A stretch of 64,000 nt of DNA from Roseiarcus sp963770275. GTDB lineage: Bacteria > Pseudomonadota > Alphaproteobacteria > Rhizobiales > Beijerinckiaceae. The DNA lies in assembly GCA_963770275.1 (NCBI GenBank), contig CAVYPD010000048.1, positions 62,001 to 126,000 of the forward strand, in the 5' to 3' direction. The notes under the pieces were generated by a model, which did no database searches, was not told where the DNA came from, and saw nothing but the letters and a program-made list of their open reading frames with translations. Made by a program: the position numbers and the translations under genes. Below, in pieces: positions 1 through 6,876 of this stretch (position 1 is the first letter of the stretch; the number at the start of each line of letters is the position of its first letter).

Positions 1-656
1 TCGTTGGCGATAGCCACCAGCTCGTTTTCCTTGGTGCCGGGCCGGATGGCGCGCACTATGTCGACGTAGGTCGCATCCACCATTGACGCCGCAACCTTGA
101 GAAGCTCGATCTCGTCGGGCGTCTTGATCTCGCGCGCGTCGAGCATCGCCTGCTGGCCGTCGACGACCTCGATGCCCTCCGCTTCGAGCGCCCGCAGCAT
201 GCCGATTTCCATCATGTCGATGCCGAGCGGCTCCTTGTCGATGCCATATTCCACCAACGCTTTTTTGATTTGCTTGGCGAAATCCTGCTGGATATGCATC
301 GAGGGCGGAATCGCGCCGAGCATGGTCGTGAGCGGCGCGGCGACATTGTCGGACACCCAGGGCGAGGAAATGCGCTTGGCGGGCGGAGCCGGATCCCAGA
401 GGAACGGCTTTCCTTCGGCGGGGCAAAGCGCGTAGCGGAAGAACTTGTCGCGCGCCCATTCGCCGATATGCGTCGCCGTGACATAGCGGATGTTGTCGAA
501 GTTGAAACACAGGACGCCGCCGAGACCGGCGTACCGGATTGCCTCCTGGGCTCGCTTCAGGCGTTCGACCGACAGGCGATGATAGTCAACCCCCTGTTCC
601 CAGTCCTTCGCCATCATGCCCCATGCGGCGGTGCCATGCGGCCTGTTATATTTCAT
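1..656 (-). CDS. M24-family metallohydrolase (Xaa-Pro peptidase-like), cut by window edge
   Basis: Only the first 218 codons are present; the C-terminal metal site lies beyond the left edge. The ATG at 656 has a strong ribosome site (AGGGGAG) about 7 nt upstream. The N-terminal half matches the second M24 protein of this window (19755-21056): both carry FDxxNIRYVT, an IGEW-R-DK segment, a VDGQQ-ML-AREIK segment and a following helical motif. The region is the creatinase/prolidase-type N-terminal domain that precedes the catalytic pita-bread fold. It is the last gene of the minus-strand operon with E1alpha, E1beta and E2, 49 bp after the E2 stop, so it probably acts in the same catabolic route. 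M24 proteins include peptidases, creatinase and the DMSP lyase DddP; which reaction applies here is unknown. Confidence 0.85.
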   Translation of the reverse strand, partial: MKYNRPHGTAAWGMMAKDWEQGVDYHRLSVERLKRAQEAIRYAGLGGVLCFNFDNIRYVTATHIGEWARDKFFRYALCPAEGKPFLWDPAPPAKRISSPWVSDNVAAPLTTMLGAIPPSMHIQQDFAKQIKKALVEYGIDKEPLGIDMMEIGMLRALEAEGIEVVDGQQAMLDAREIKTPDEIELLKVAASMVDATYVDIVRAIRPGTKENELVAIAN

Positions 657-705
657 CGATGCTCCCCTTCCGATTTCGATGATTGCGTTTGATCGGCGTG
701 CAAGG

Positions 706-1992
706 TCATGGATTGCCGGCGAACTCGTCTTCCCAATTGCGAGTCTCGAGAAGTTGCTTCAGCCGTGACAGAAACGCGGCCGAATACGCGCCATCGAAGG
801 CCCGATGGTCGAAGCTCTGTCCGACCATCCCCATCATGCGTGGAGCAACGAATGCGCCTTCCGGCGTCGACACCACAGCGGGCTTCAACTGGATGGCGTC
901 GGTCGAAAGAATCGCGACCTGCGGCGCATTGATGATCGGCGCCGTGAACGTCGTTCCGAAGGCGCCGTTGTTGCTGATCGAATAGGTGCCTCCGGAAAGA
1001 TCGTCAGGTCCGAGTTTGCCCGACCGGGCTTTGTCGATGAGGCGCCGCATCGCCTTAGCGAGCCCCGCCACGGTCAGATCCTCGGCGTTACGCACGACAG
1101 GCACGACGAGACCGTTATGCGAAAGGTCGACGGCGACGCCAAGGCTCACGCTTGGTGACAGCGACAGAGACTTCCCGTCGAAACGCGCATTGACTTGCGG
1201 AAAGGCTTGAATGGCGAGGCATGTCGCGCGAGCGATGAACGGCAGATACGTCAGCGAGAAGCCGAGCGCCTCCTGAAACGCCTGCTTGCGCTTGCCGCGG
1301 ACACGGTCGATCGCGGTGAAGTCGACTTCAATCGCCTGGAAGACATGCGGGATCGTCCGCCAGTTTTCGGCCAGCCGGTCCGCCGTTTTCAGCCGCACGG
1401 CGTTCAACGTGATCGTCTGTCCGCTCAAGGGCGCCGGCGGAGGGGCGTATCGAGGTGCGTCAGGGGCGGCAGGCGCCGAAGTTAGAGGCGAGGCGGCCAT
1501 GGCGGAGCGCACGAGCTGCTCGTCGATCCGGCTGCCGCCGCGCTGCTTGACCTCCGCGGCAAGCCGCACAATGTCGACGTTGTTCTGAGCGATCAGCCGG
1601 CGCGCGAGCGGGGTAATGCGTATGTCGCCGGGCCCCTTGGCGGGACCGTATCTTTCCTTCGGGGTCGAGACTTCCTCAAACGGATCGCGCCACGGGGCCG
1701 CCTTTGGCGCTGCCGCCTGCTCCGCCTCAGGCTGCAGCGCCGCCTTAGGTGGGGATTCGCCGCCGATCACCGCGACAATCGCGCCGACTTTCGCGACATC
1801 GCCCGCACTGACCCTGATCTCGTTCAACCGGCCCGAGACGACGGCCTGGATTTCGATCGTGACCTTGTCGGTCTCGACCTCGAACAGGTTGTCGCCCTCC
1901 TTGATCTCGTCGCCGACCGACTTGAACCAGGCTAAGATCTTTCCCTCCGCAACCGTTTCGCCGAGTTGCGGCATGAGGACAGTGTCGGACAT
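706..1992 (-). CDS. 2-oxoacid (acetoin-type) dehydrogenase E2, dihydrolipoamide acyltransferase
   Basis: The 428-residue protein has the full E2 layout: an N-terminal lipoyl domain (about residues 1-77) with the lipoylated lysine in ETDKV, a proline/alanine-rich linker, a peripheral subunit-binding domain near residues 125-160 (ITPLARRLI), a second linker, and a CoA-dependent acyltransferase domain with the catalytic motif DHRAFDG near the C terminus. It should transfer the acyl group made by E1 to CoA in a cytoplasmic complex. It begins 4 nt after the E1beta stop, so it is cotranscribed with E1beta and E1alpha. No E3 is in view. The presence of only one lipoyl domain and separate E1alpha/beta subunits fits pyruvate, branched-chain or acetoin dehydrogenases; the nearby butanediol-dehydrogenase-like gene makes acetoin a reasonable guess only. 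Confidence 0.93.
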   Translation of the reverse strand: MSDTVLMPQLGETVAEGKILAWFKSVGDEIKEGDNLFEVETDKVTIEIQAVVSGRLNEIRVSAGDVAKVGAIVAVIGGESPPKAALQPEAEQAAAPKAAPWRDPFEEVSTPKERYGPAKGPGDIRITPLARRLIAQNNVDIVRLAAEVKQRGGSRIDEQLVRSAMAASPLTSAPAAPDAPRYAPPPAPLSGQTITLNAVRLKTADRLAENWRTIPHVFQAIEVDFTAIDRVRGKRKQAFQEALGFSLTYLPFIARATCLAIQAFPQVNARFDGKSLSLSPSVSLGVAVDLSHNGLVVPVVRNAEDLTVAGLAKAMRRLIDKARSGKLGPDDLSGGTYSISNNGAFGTTFTAPIINAPQVAILSTDAIQLKPAVVSTPEGAFVAPRMMGMVGQSFDHRAFDGAYSAAFLSRLKQLLETRNWEDEFAGNP

Positions 1993-1996
1993 CAGG

Positions 1997-2983
1997 CTAG
2001 GCTTTCAGAACCCGGCGGACCTTGTCGACGATGCGCGCCGCGCTTGGCAGGGCGAGATCCTCGAGGTGGTCCGCGGCAGGCAGAGGGATGTGCGGCGTTG
2101 TGATGCGGACGATCGGACCGTCGAGGTCCCAGAAGATCTCGTCGGCAACGATCGATACGATCTCCGCACCCCAGCCGCAGAGCCTCGGATTCTCTTCCAC
2201 GGTGAAGAGCCGTCCGGTTTTGGAGACGGATCCCAGAATGGTCTGGGTATCGAGGGGAACGAGCGAGCGCACGTCGATGACTTCCGCGTCGATTCCGTGC
2301 TCGCTCGCCAGCGTCGCAGCCGCTTCGAGCGCGCGCGGCACCATGAGCGCGAGCGCGACGATTGTGCAGTCGCGGCCAGCCCGAAGAATCTTCGCGGTTC
2401 CGAGCTTGTCGACGATCTCGCCGTCCGGCACTTCGCCCTTCGTCGCGTAGAGGGACTTATGCTCATGGAAGATGACCGGGTCCGGGTCGCGCACGGCCGC
2501 GGCCATGAGGCCGATCACGTCCACGGGCGACGACGGGGCCACGACCTTGACACCGGGAATCATCATGGTCCAGTTCTCGACCGACTGGGAGTGCTGCGCG
2601 CCGAAGCGCGCGCCGCCGCCGTTGCCCGTCCGGATAACCACCGGGCAGGACAGCTGTCCGTTGGTCATGTAGTGCAGCTTCGACATTTCGTTGGCGACAT
2701 AGTCGAAGCAGACTGCGAGAAAGTCAGAGAACATGATCTCGGCGATTGGCCGGAGGCCGGTCATGGCCGCCCCCATGGCGGCGCCAAGGATTGCCTGCTC
2801 GGAAATCGGAGTGTCGCGAACCCGCAACGGACCGAATTTCTCGTAAAGTCCAACCGTCGACTTGAAGACGCCGCCTGCCTTGCCGATGTCTTCGCCGAGG
2901 AAAACCACTCGGTTGTCGCGATCCATCTCTTGCGCGATGCCGCGGATGACAGCGTCGCGATAGCTCAGTTCCGCCACGCCCAT
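1997..2983 (-). CDS. 2-oxoacid/acetoin dehydrogenase E1 component, beta subunit
   Basis: The 328-residue protein is full length for an E1 beta subunit. It has the N-terminal transketolase-like pyrimidine-binding region (VVFLGEDIGKAGGVFK) and the C-terminal transketolase domain with VEENPRLCGWG. With the alpha subunit it should bind thiamine diphosphate and decarboxylate or cleave a 2-oxo substrate, passing the acyl group to the lipoyl arm of E2. Its start overlaps the 3' end of the alpha gene by 19 bp and its stop lies 4 nt before the E2 start, a tight translationally coupled operon. The exact substrate (pyruvate, branched-chain 2-oxoacid or acetoin) is not decided by visible residues. Confidence 0.93.
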   Translation of the reverse strand: MGVAELSYRDAVIRGIAQEMDRDNRVVFLGEDIGKAGGVFKSTVGLYEKFGPLRVRDTPISEQAILGAAMGAAMTGLRPIAEIMFSDFLAVCFDYVANEMSKLHYMTNGQLSCPVVIRTGNGGGARFGAQHSQSVENWTMMIPGVKVVAPSSPVDVIGLMAAAVRDPDPVIFHEHKSLYATKGEVPDGEIVDKLGTAKILRAGRDCTIVALALMVPRALEAAATLASEHGIDAEVIDVRSLVPLDTQTILGSVSKTGRLFTVEENPRLCGWGAEIVSIVADEIFWDLDGPIVRITTPHIPLPAADHLEDLALPSAARIVDKVRRVLKA

Positions 2984-3996
2984 CCTCCATCCGCATAGAC
3001 ATCCGTCGTTAGGATCTCGACGGGAGCCGGCGGCGACGCCTTCGCTGTCGCCGTCGCCGCGTCGACCTTGCGCTTGCTCTCAGTCTCGATCCCGCTGATC
3101 GTATCGTCCGGAACGCCGAAATCCTTCAGGCGCTGCCGGTAGATGATGATCGGGTCGCGCTTCAGCCATTCCTCCAATTCCCCGGGCGGGCGATACTTCG
3201 CTGGGTCTGCACGGGAATGGCCGGAATGGCGGTAGGTAAGGCACTCGATGAGCGATGGCCCTTCGCCGCGACGCGCCTTCTCGATCGCCGCCTGCGCGGT
3301 CCGGTAAACGACGTCGGCGTCGTTGCCATCGACAAGGATCCGCTCAAGCCCATAACTGGCTGCCCGGTCCGCCGCGGGGTGCTTGACCGCCGTGACGTCC
3401 CCAATCGGCGTGTACTCCATGTAGAGGTTGTTTTCGCACACGAAGATGACCGGCAGCTTCCAGACCGCGGCGAAGTTGAGCGCCTCATGGAAGGCGCCAA
3501 TATTCGTCGTGCCGTCGCCGAAGAAGACGACCGACACGTCCTTCTCGCCAAGATATTGAGCCCGCCAGGCGGAGCCGCAGGCGATCGGCAGATGGGCGCC
3601 GATGATCGCATAGGAACCGTACACGTCATGTTCGACCGAGGTCAGATGCATCGAGCCGCCCTTGCCGCGCATGAGTCCGACGTCGCGAAGCATCAGTTCG
3701 CCCAGGAGTCCCTCCATGGAAGCGCCGCGCGCCAAAGTGTGGGCATGGCCTCGGTAAGTGCAGAAGGACTTATCGCCCTTTTGCATGGCGACTCCGAAAC
3801 CTGCGGCAATTGCCTCCTGTCCGATCGACAGGTGACTGGTGCCTTTGATCAGGTTCTGAAAAAAAAGGTCGTGAGCCCGCTTCTCGCAGTCCCGAATCTC
3901 GACCTGAAGTCGGAAGAGCTCGAGCCGGTGTTCGAGGCCGATGTCGTCGTTCGATAGCGGCGCGTTTTGCACCGCCGGGTTCGATCCGGATGCCAT
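2965..3996 (-). CDS. 2-oxoacid/acetoin dehydrogenase E1 component, alpha subunit
   Basis: The ATG at 3996 gives a 343-residue protein of normal E1 alpha length; the reading frame stays open upstream to about 4245, but that stretch has no E1 similarity and holds the promoter palindrome. The thiamine diphosphate motif is clear: GDGTTNIGAFHEALN followed about 30 residues later by ENN. The phosphorylation-loop region (YRHSGHSRAD) is also typical. It heads a minus-strand operon alpha-beta-E2-M24. The leader contains a 33-bp perfect inverted repeat at 4116-4148 and a copy of the recurrent TGTYCAAA-type motif at 4070-4085, both probable control sites. Likely an acetoin or pyruvate-type decarboxylating subunit. 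Confidence 0.93.
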   Translation of the reverse strand: MASGSNPAVQNAPLSNDDIGLEHRLELFRLQVEIRDCEKRAHDLFFQNLIKGTSHLSIGQEAIAAGFGVAMQKGDKSFCTYRGHAHTLARGASMEGLLGELMLRDVGLMRGKGGSMHLTSVEHDVYGSYAIIGAHLPIACGSAWRAQYLGEKDVSVVFFGDGTTNIGAFHEALNFAAVWKLPVIFVCENNLYMEYTPIGDVTAVKHPAADRAASYGLERILVDGNDADVVYRTAQAAIEKARRGEGPSLIECLTYRHSGHSRADPAKYRPPGELEEWLKRDPIIIYRQRLKDFGVPDDTISGIETESKRKVDAATATAKASPPAPVEILTTDVYADGGWAWRN

Positions 3997-4069
3997 GTGG
4001 TCGTTTCCCACCTTACTGACTTGAGTTTGTCGCAGATCGTTTCGTGACAGGCGTCCTAAAATTTCCAGA

Positions 4070-4085
4070 ATGACTATTTTGGCGC
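4070..4085 (-). promoter_or_regulatory. TGTYCAAA-type promoter motif, copy A
   Basis: On the minus strand the site reads GCGCCAAAATAGTCAT, sharing the CAAA core and AT end of the motif found at nine other promoters here. It lies 74 bp upstream of the E1alpha start and 31 bp from the 33-bp palindrome. It is the weakest member along with 41056-41071. Confidence 0.35.
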
Positions 4086-4115
4086 GTTGCGCCTTTCGGC
4101 GGTAGGCGCCGAGCG

Positions 4116-4148
4116 AAGTTGAAATATTCACATTGAGTATTTCAACTT
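4116..4148. promoter_or_regulatory. 33-bp perfect inverted repeat, likely operator
   Basis: Two perfect 11-bp arms, AAGTTGAAATA and TATTTCAACTT, flank an 11-nt centre TTCACATTGAG. The AT-rich symmetric site sits between the divergent E1alpha gene (starts 3996) and the signal-peptide remnant (starts 4258). A half-conserved relative (CGAAATACTCATAGTGAG) occurs at about 17495 in another divergent promoter. The length and symmetry suit binding of a dimeric or tetrameric repressor; there is no T-tract, so a terminator is unlikely. Confidence 0.55.
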
Positions 4149-4257
4149 GGCCCAGGGCCGGCGGCGCGGTTATTCTCAAGGACAGAAGTCCCATTCCGCT
4201 TTCGGCGGCTATAAGCGGCTTACGACCGCTCGGAACGAGCTGCAAGGGAGGTATGTC

Positions 4258-4374
4258 ATGAAGAAGGTGACGCAGTCCGCAACAGCGAGACGCATCCTTC
4301 TTTCCGCGTTCGGAACACTTTCGACCTTGGGAACGCAGAGGCTGGGGCCAGTTTGTGTTCGGTGGCTTGGCTGA
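4258..4374 (+). pseudogene. Possible remnant of an ABC solute-binding-protein gene (signal peptide only)
   Basis: An ATG with a strong ribosome site (AAGGGAGG, 6 nt spacing) opens a 38-codon frame whose product begins MKKVTQSATARRILLSAFG, which has the basic start and hydrophobic stretch of an export signal, and then stops shortly after. Every transporter operon of this window starts with a secreted solute-binding protein preceded by such a ribosome site, so this may be the stump left after a deletion removed a transporter gene. It could instead be a real small protein or leader peptide. Confidence 0.4.
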
Positions 4375-4648
4375 AGCGTCGAAGGCGCGCCGGCGTCCGC
4401 ATCATATGCAGGGCCCTCTTCTCTTTCCGCAACTCAGCGAATCCTTTCCGCCGCCGGACCGAGCGCGAGGCGCCCGATCGTTCAAGAGATCCGCGGAGGC
4501 TCCCCAATGGGCTGGCCAGATGAGCAGGGCCTATGTCGCGCCGTATCGTGGGCGCTCCGATCGAATCAATTGAAACACGGATGCTCGGCGGTCAGTGCGT
4601 TGTCGGCGACCTCTATCCGTAAACACATGAACTGAAGTGGAGGAGACG

Positions 4649-5716
4649 ATGAAGGCGATCCGGTTTTACGGCAAAGAGGACGTTCGGGTGGAGAATGTCG
4701 CGGCGCCGACCGCGATGGGCGACACGCAAGTCATGGTCAAACCGCTCACCTGTGGAATTTGCGGCACCGACCTGCATGAATTCGCCGGCGGCCCAATCGT
4801 TACTCCGAGCACGCCGCACAAGTTCACCGGGGCGGTGCTGCCCCAAATTCTCGGGCACGAGTTCTCCGCCGAGGTACTCGATGTCGGGCGTGCGGTCACC
4901 CGGGTGCGCAAGGGAGAGCGAGTCTCGATCCAGCCGCTCATTATGCCGCTGGACGACTATTACAGCCGGCGCGGCCTCAATCATCTCAGCCCCAGCATGG
5001 GTTGCGTGGGCTTGAGCTGGGCCTGGGGTGGAATGGGTGAGTACGCGGTCATCAACGACTACAACGCGAATCCTATTCCGGACAATGTCACCGATGAACA
5101 GGGCGCGATGGTCGAACCGACCGCTGTCGCGCTCTATGGAGTCGACCGTGCGAAGGTCACGGGTGGAAGCACGGTTCTCGTGACAGGCGCTGGTCCGATC
5201 GGGGCGCTCGTCATATTGATCTGCAATGCGATGGGCGCATCGAAGATCTTCGTCAGCGAGCCGAACGCCAATCGTCGCCGTATGGTCGAAAGCCTTGGCG
5301 CTGCGACCGCTGTGCTCGATCCGAAGGCGGTCAACGTCGTCGACTTTATCCGCGACAATACGGAGGAGGGGGTTGGAGTGGATTCTGCGATCGAATGCTC
5401 CGGAATTGAAGCGGCCTTGAATACTTGCGTTGAGGCCGTGCGCAGTCGCGGCGTCGTTGTGCAGACTGGCCTGCATGTCAAGAAGGCGGTCGTCGACCCG
5501 GCGCTCTGGGCCTATAAGGACATCACGATCGAAGCGACCTGGTGCTACGAGATCACAATGTGGTCGCGCGTGATCCGGATGATTTCCAGTGGCAAATTGC
5601 CGGTTGAGAAGATCATCACAGGACGGATCGCGCCGGAGGTGATCGTCGACAAGGGTTTCCGTTCGCTGCTCGATCCGAAGGGCAATGAGATGAAGGTGAT
5701 GGTCAAGATCGGCTGA
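4649..5716 (+). CDS. Zinc-dependent alcohol dehydrogenase, butanediol/sorbitol dehydrogenase-like (MDR family)
   Basis: The ATG at 4649 follows a GGAGGAG ribosome site; an in-frame GTG at 4637 overlaps that site and is rejected. The 355-residue protein has the catalytic zinc region CGICGTDLHEF, LGHEFS and VEPTAVALY, and a Rossmann NAD-binding motif GAGPIGALV. It should oxidise a secondary alcohol or polyol with NAD(P). The lobe that normally binds a structural zinc with four cysteines is present in outline, but the cysteines are replaced (MPLDDYYSRRGLNHLS), as in the paralogue at 23163-24231. It is followed 95 bp later by the PRISE-like reductase and then the wHTH-SBP regulator, probably one operon. 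Substrate not determined; (R,R)-butanediol dehydrogenases are the closest style. Confidence 0.88.
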   Translation: MKAIRFYGKEDVRVENVAAPTAMGDTQVMVKPLTCGICGTDLHEFAGGPIVTPSTPHKFTGAVLPQILGHEFSAEVLDVGRAVTRVRKGERVSIQPLIMPLDDYYSRRGLNHLSPSMGCVGLSWAWGGMGEYAVINDYNANPIPDNVTDEQGAMVEPTAVALYGVDRAKVTGGSTVLVTGAGPIGALVILICNAMGASKIFVSEPNANRRRMVESLGAATAVLDPKAVNVVDFIRDNTEEGVGVDSAIECSGIEAALNTCVEAVRSRGVVVQTGLHVKKAVVDPALWAYKDITIEATWCYEITMWSRVIRMISSGKLPVEKIITGRIAPEVIVDKGFRSLLDPKGNEMKVMVKIG

Positions 5717-5811
5717 CGTTGCGCTGCCGTCGAATCTTGATCGGGGAGCAAGGAAACGCCGCCCCGGAGGCTCTGGTCGCGAGAGCGGGCCAGCGACATG
5801 AGGAGGAATCC

Positions 5812-6876
5812 ATGAATATTGTCGCACTCGTCGTCGGCGCGACGGGCATCGCCGGCCGCGGCGCCTGCCAGGAATTGATCCGTTGCGGCGCCGAAGTCCA
5901 CGGCTTATCGCGCAATCCGGCGGGCCTCGTGCCGAGCGTGCACCACGTGACCGCGGACCTGCTCGACGCCGAAAGCCTCAAGAAGGCGCTCGGGGGGCTG
6001 AAGCCGACGCATGTCTACATCACGACCTGGTCGCGGCGGGCTACCGAGGCGGAGAACATCGAGATCAATAGCGGCATGGTCCGCAACTTGCTCTCGGCTC
6101 TGGCGCCGGCCCGCAGCGTCAAGCACGTGGCGCTCGTTACCGGACTGAAGCACTATCTCGGACCGTTCGACGCCTATGTCCGTACCGGAACGCTTCCGCC
6201 TACGCCGCTCCGTGAAGAACAGCCCCGGCTCGAGACGCCCAATTTCTACTACGCCCAGGAGGACGAGGTTTACGCTGCCGCCAAGCGCGACGGTTTCACC
6301 TGGAGCGTTCATCGTCCCCATACGATTATCGGGAAGGCGATCGCCAATGCGATGAACATGGGCACGACGCTGGCCGCTTATGCGTCGATCTGCAGGGAGC
6401 TTGGCAGGCCTTTTACGTTCCCTGGCAGCGCCGCGCAGTGGAACGGACTCTCCGACATGACCGACACGCGGATTCTCGCGAAGCAACTCGTGTGGGCAAG
6501 CACACAGGACTTCGCTAAGAACGAAGCGTACAACATCGTCAACGGCGACACATTCCGCTGGAGCTGGATGTGGCCCCGCATCGCAAAGTGGTTTGGTGTC
6601 GAATGGGTCAGGGGGGACAAGATGGTCCCGTTGGAAACGCAGATGGCGAAGGACGCCCAGGTATGGAAGGGAATGGCGGACAAGTATGGTCTTGCCGAGC
6701 CCGACCTTTGGCGCGTGGCCTCGCCCTGGCACACGGATCTCGACTTGAGCCGGCCGATCGAAGTGATGACGGATATGGCGCTGAGCCGAAAGCTAGGCTT
6801 TCTTGCTTACCAGAACACGGAGGACGCATTCCTCGATCTGTTCTTGGCGTTGCGCGCAGACAGGATCATTCCCTGA
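5812..6876 (+). CDS. PRISE-type SDR (progesterone 5-beta-reductase/iridoid synthase-like enone reductase)
   Basis: The ATG at 5812 has an AGGAGGAATC ribosome site. The 354-residue protein begins with a Rossmann motif VVGATGIAGRGACQEL, contains TTWSRRATEAENIEIN, VTGLKHYLGPF and the active-site segment NFYYAQEDEVY, then SVHRPHTIIG. These are hallmarks of the atypical extended SDRs that reduce the C=C bond of 1,4-enones (plant progesterone 5-beta-reductase, iridoid synthase); many bacterial homologues have no known natural substrate. Its stop codon shares one base with the start of the regulator at 6876, indicating coupled translation. The role beside sugar-type transporters is unclear, so the substrate could be any activated carbonyl compound. 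Confidence 0.85.
   Translation: MNIVALVVGATGIAGRGACQELIRCGAEVHGLSRNPAGLVPSVHHVTADLLDAESLKKALGGLKPTHVYITTWSRRATEAENIEINSGMVRNLLSALAPARSVKHVALVTGLKHYLGPFDAYVRTGTLPPTPLREEQPRLETPNFYYAQEDEVYAAAKRDGFTWSVHRPHTIIGKAIANAMNMGTTLAAYASICRELGRPFTFPGSAAQWNGLSDMTDTRILAKQLVWASTQDFAKNEAYNIVNGDTFRWSWMWPRIAKWFGVEWVRGDKMVPLETQMAKDAQVWKGMADKYGLAEPDLWRVASPWHTDLDLSRPIEVMTDMALSRKLGFLAYQNTEDAFLDLFLALRADRIIP

Larger units (their letters stand above)
3997..4648. other. Divergent leader region between E1alpha and the alcohol dehydrogenase
   Basis: This 652-bp stretch holds the putative control sites at 4070-4085 and 4116-4148 and one short plus-strand reading frame (4258-4374) that looks like the front of a solute-binding-protein gene. 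The interval 4375-4636 between that frame and the alcohol dehydrogenase has no convincing coding content on either strand. A loose match to the recurrent promoter motif occurs near 4570 but needs a one-base gap, so it is not annotated. Confidence 0.5.

Noticed and set aside
4561..4583. Another copy of the TGTYCAAA motif before the alcohol dehydrogenase
   Set aside because: The match (TTGAAACACGGATG) needs a one-base insertion, so it cannot be told from chance.
706..5716. Firm assignment of an acetoin/butanediol pathway (acoABC plus bdh)
   Set aside because: E1/E2 and ADH motifs fit, but no acoX, E3 or acoR regulator is visible and substrate residues are not diagnostic.
4613..5827. Long open frames antisense to real genes, such as the minus-strand one over the alcohol dehydrogenase
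   Set aside because: GC-rich DNA gives long antisense frames; these products are Arg/His/Asp-rich, lack motifs, and lie opposite genes with clear active sites.
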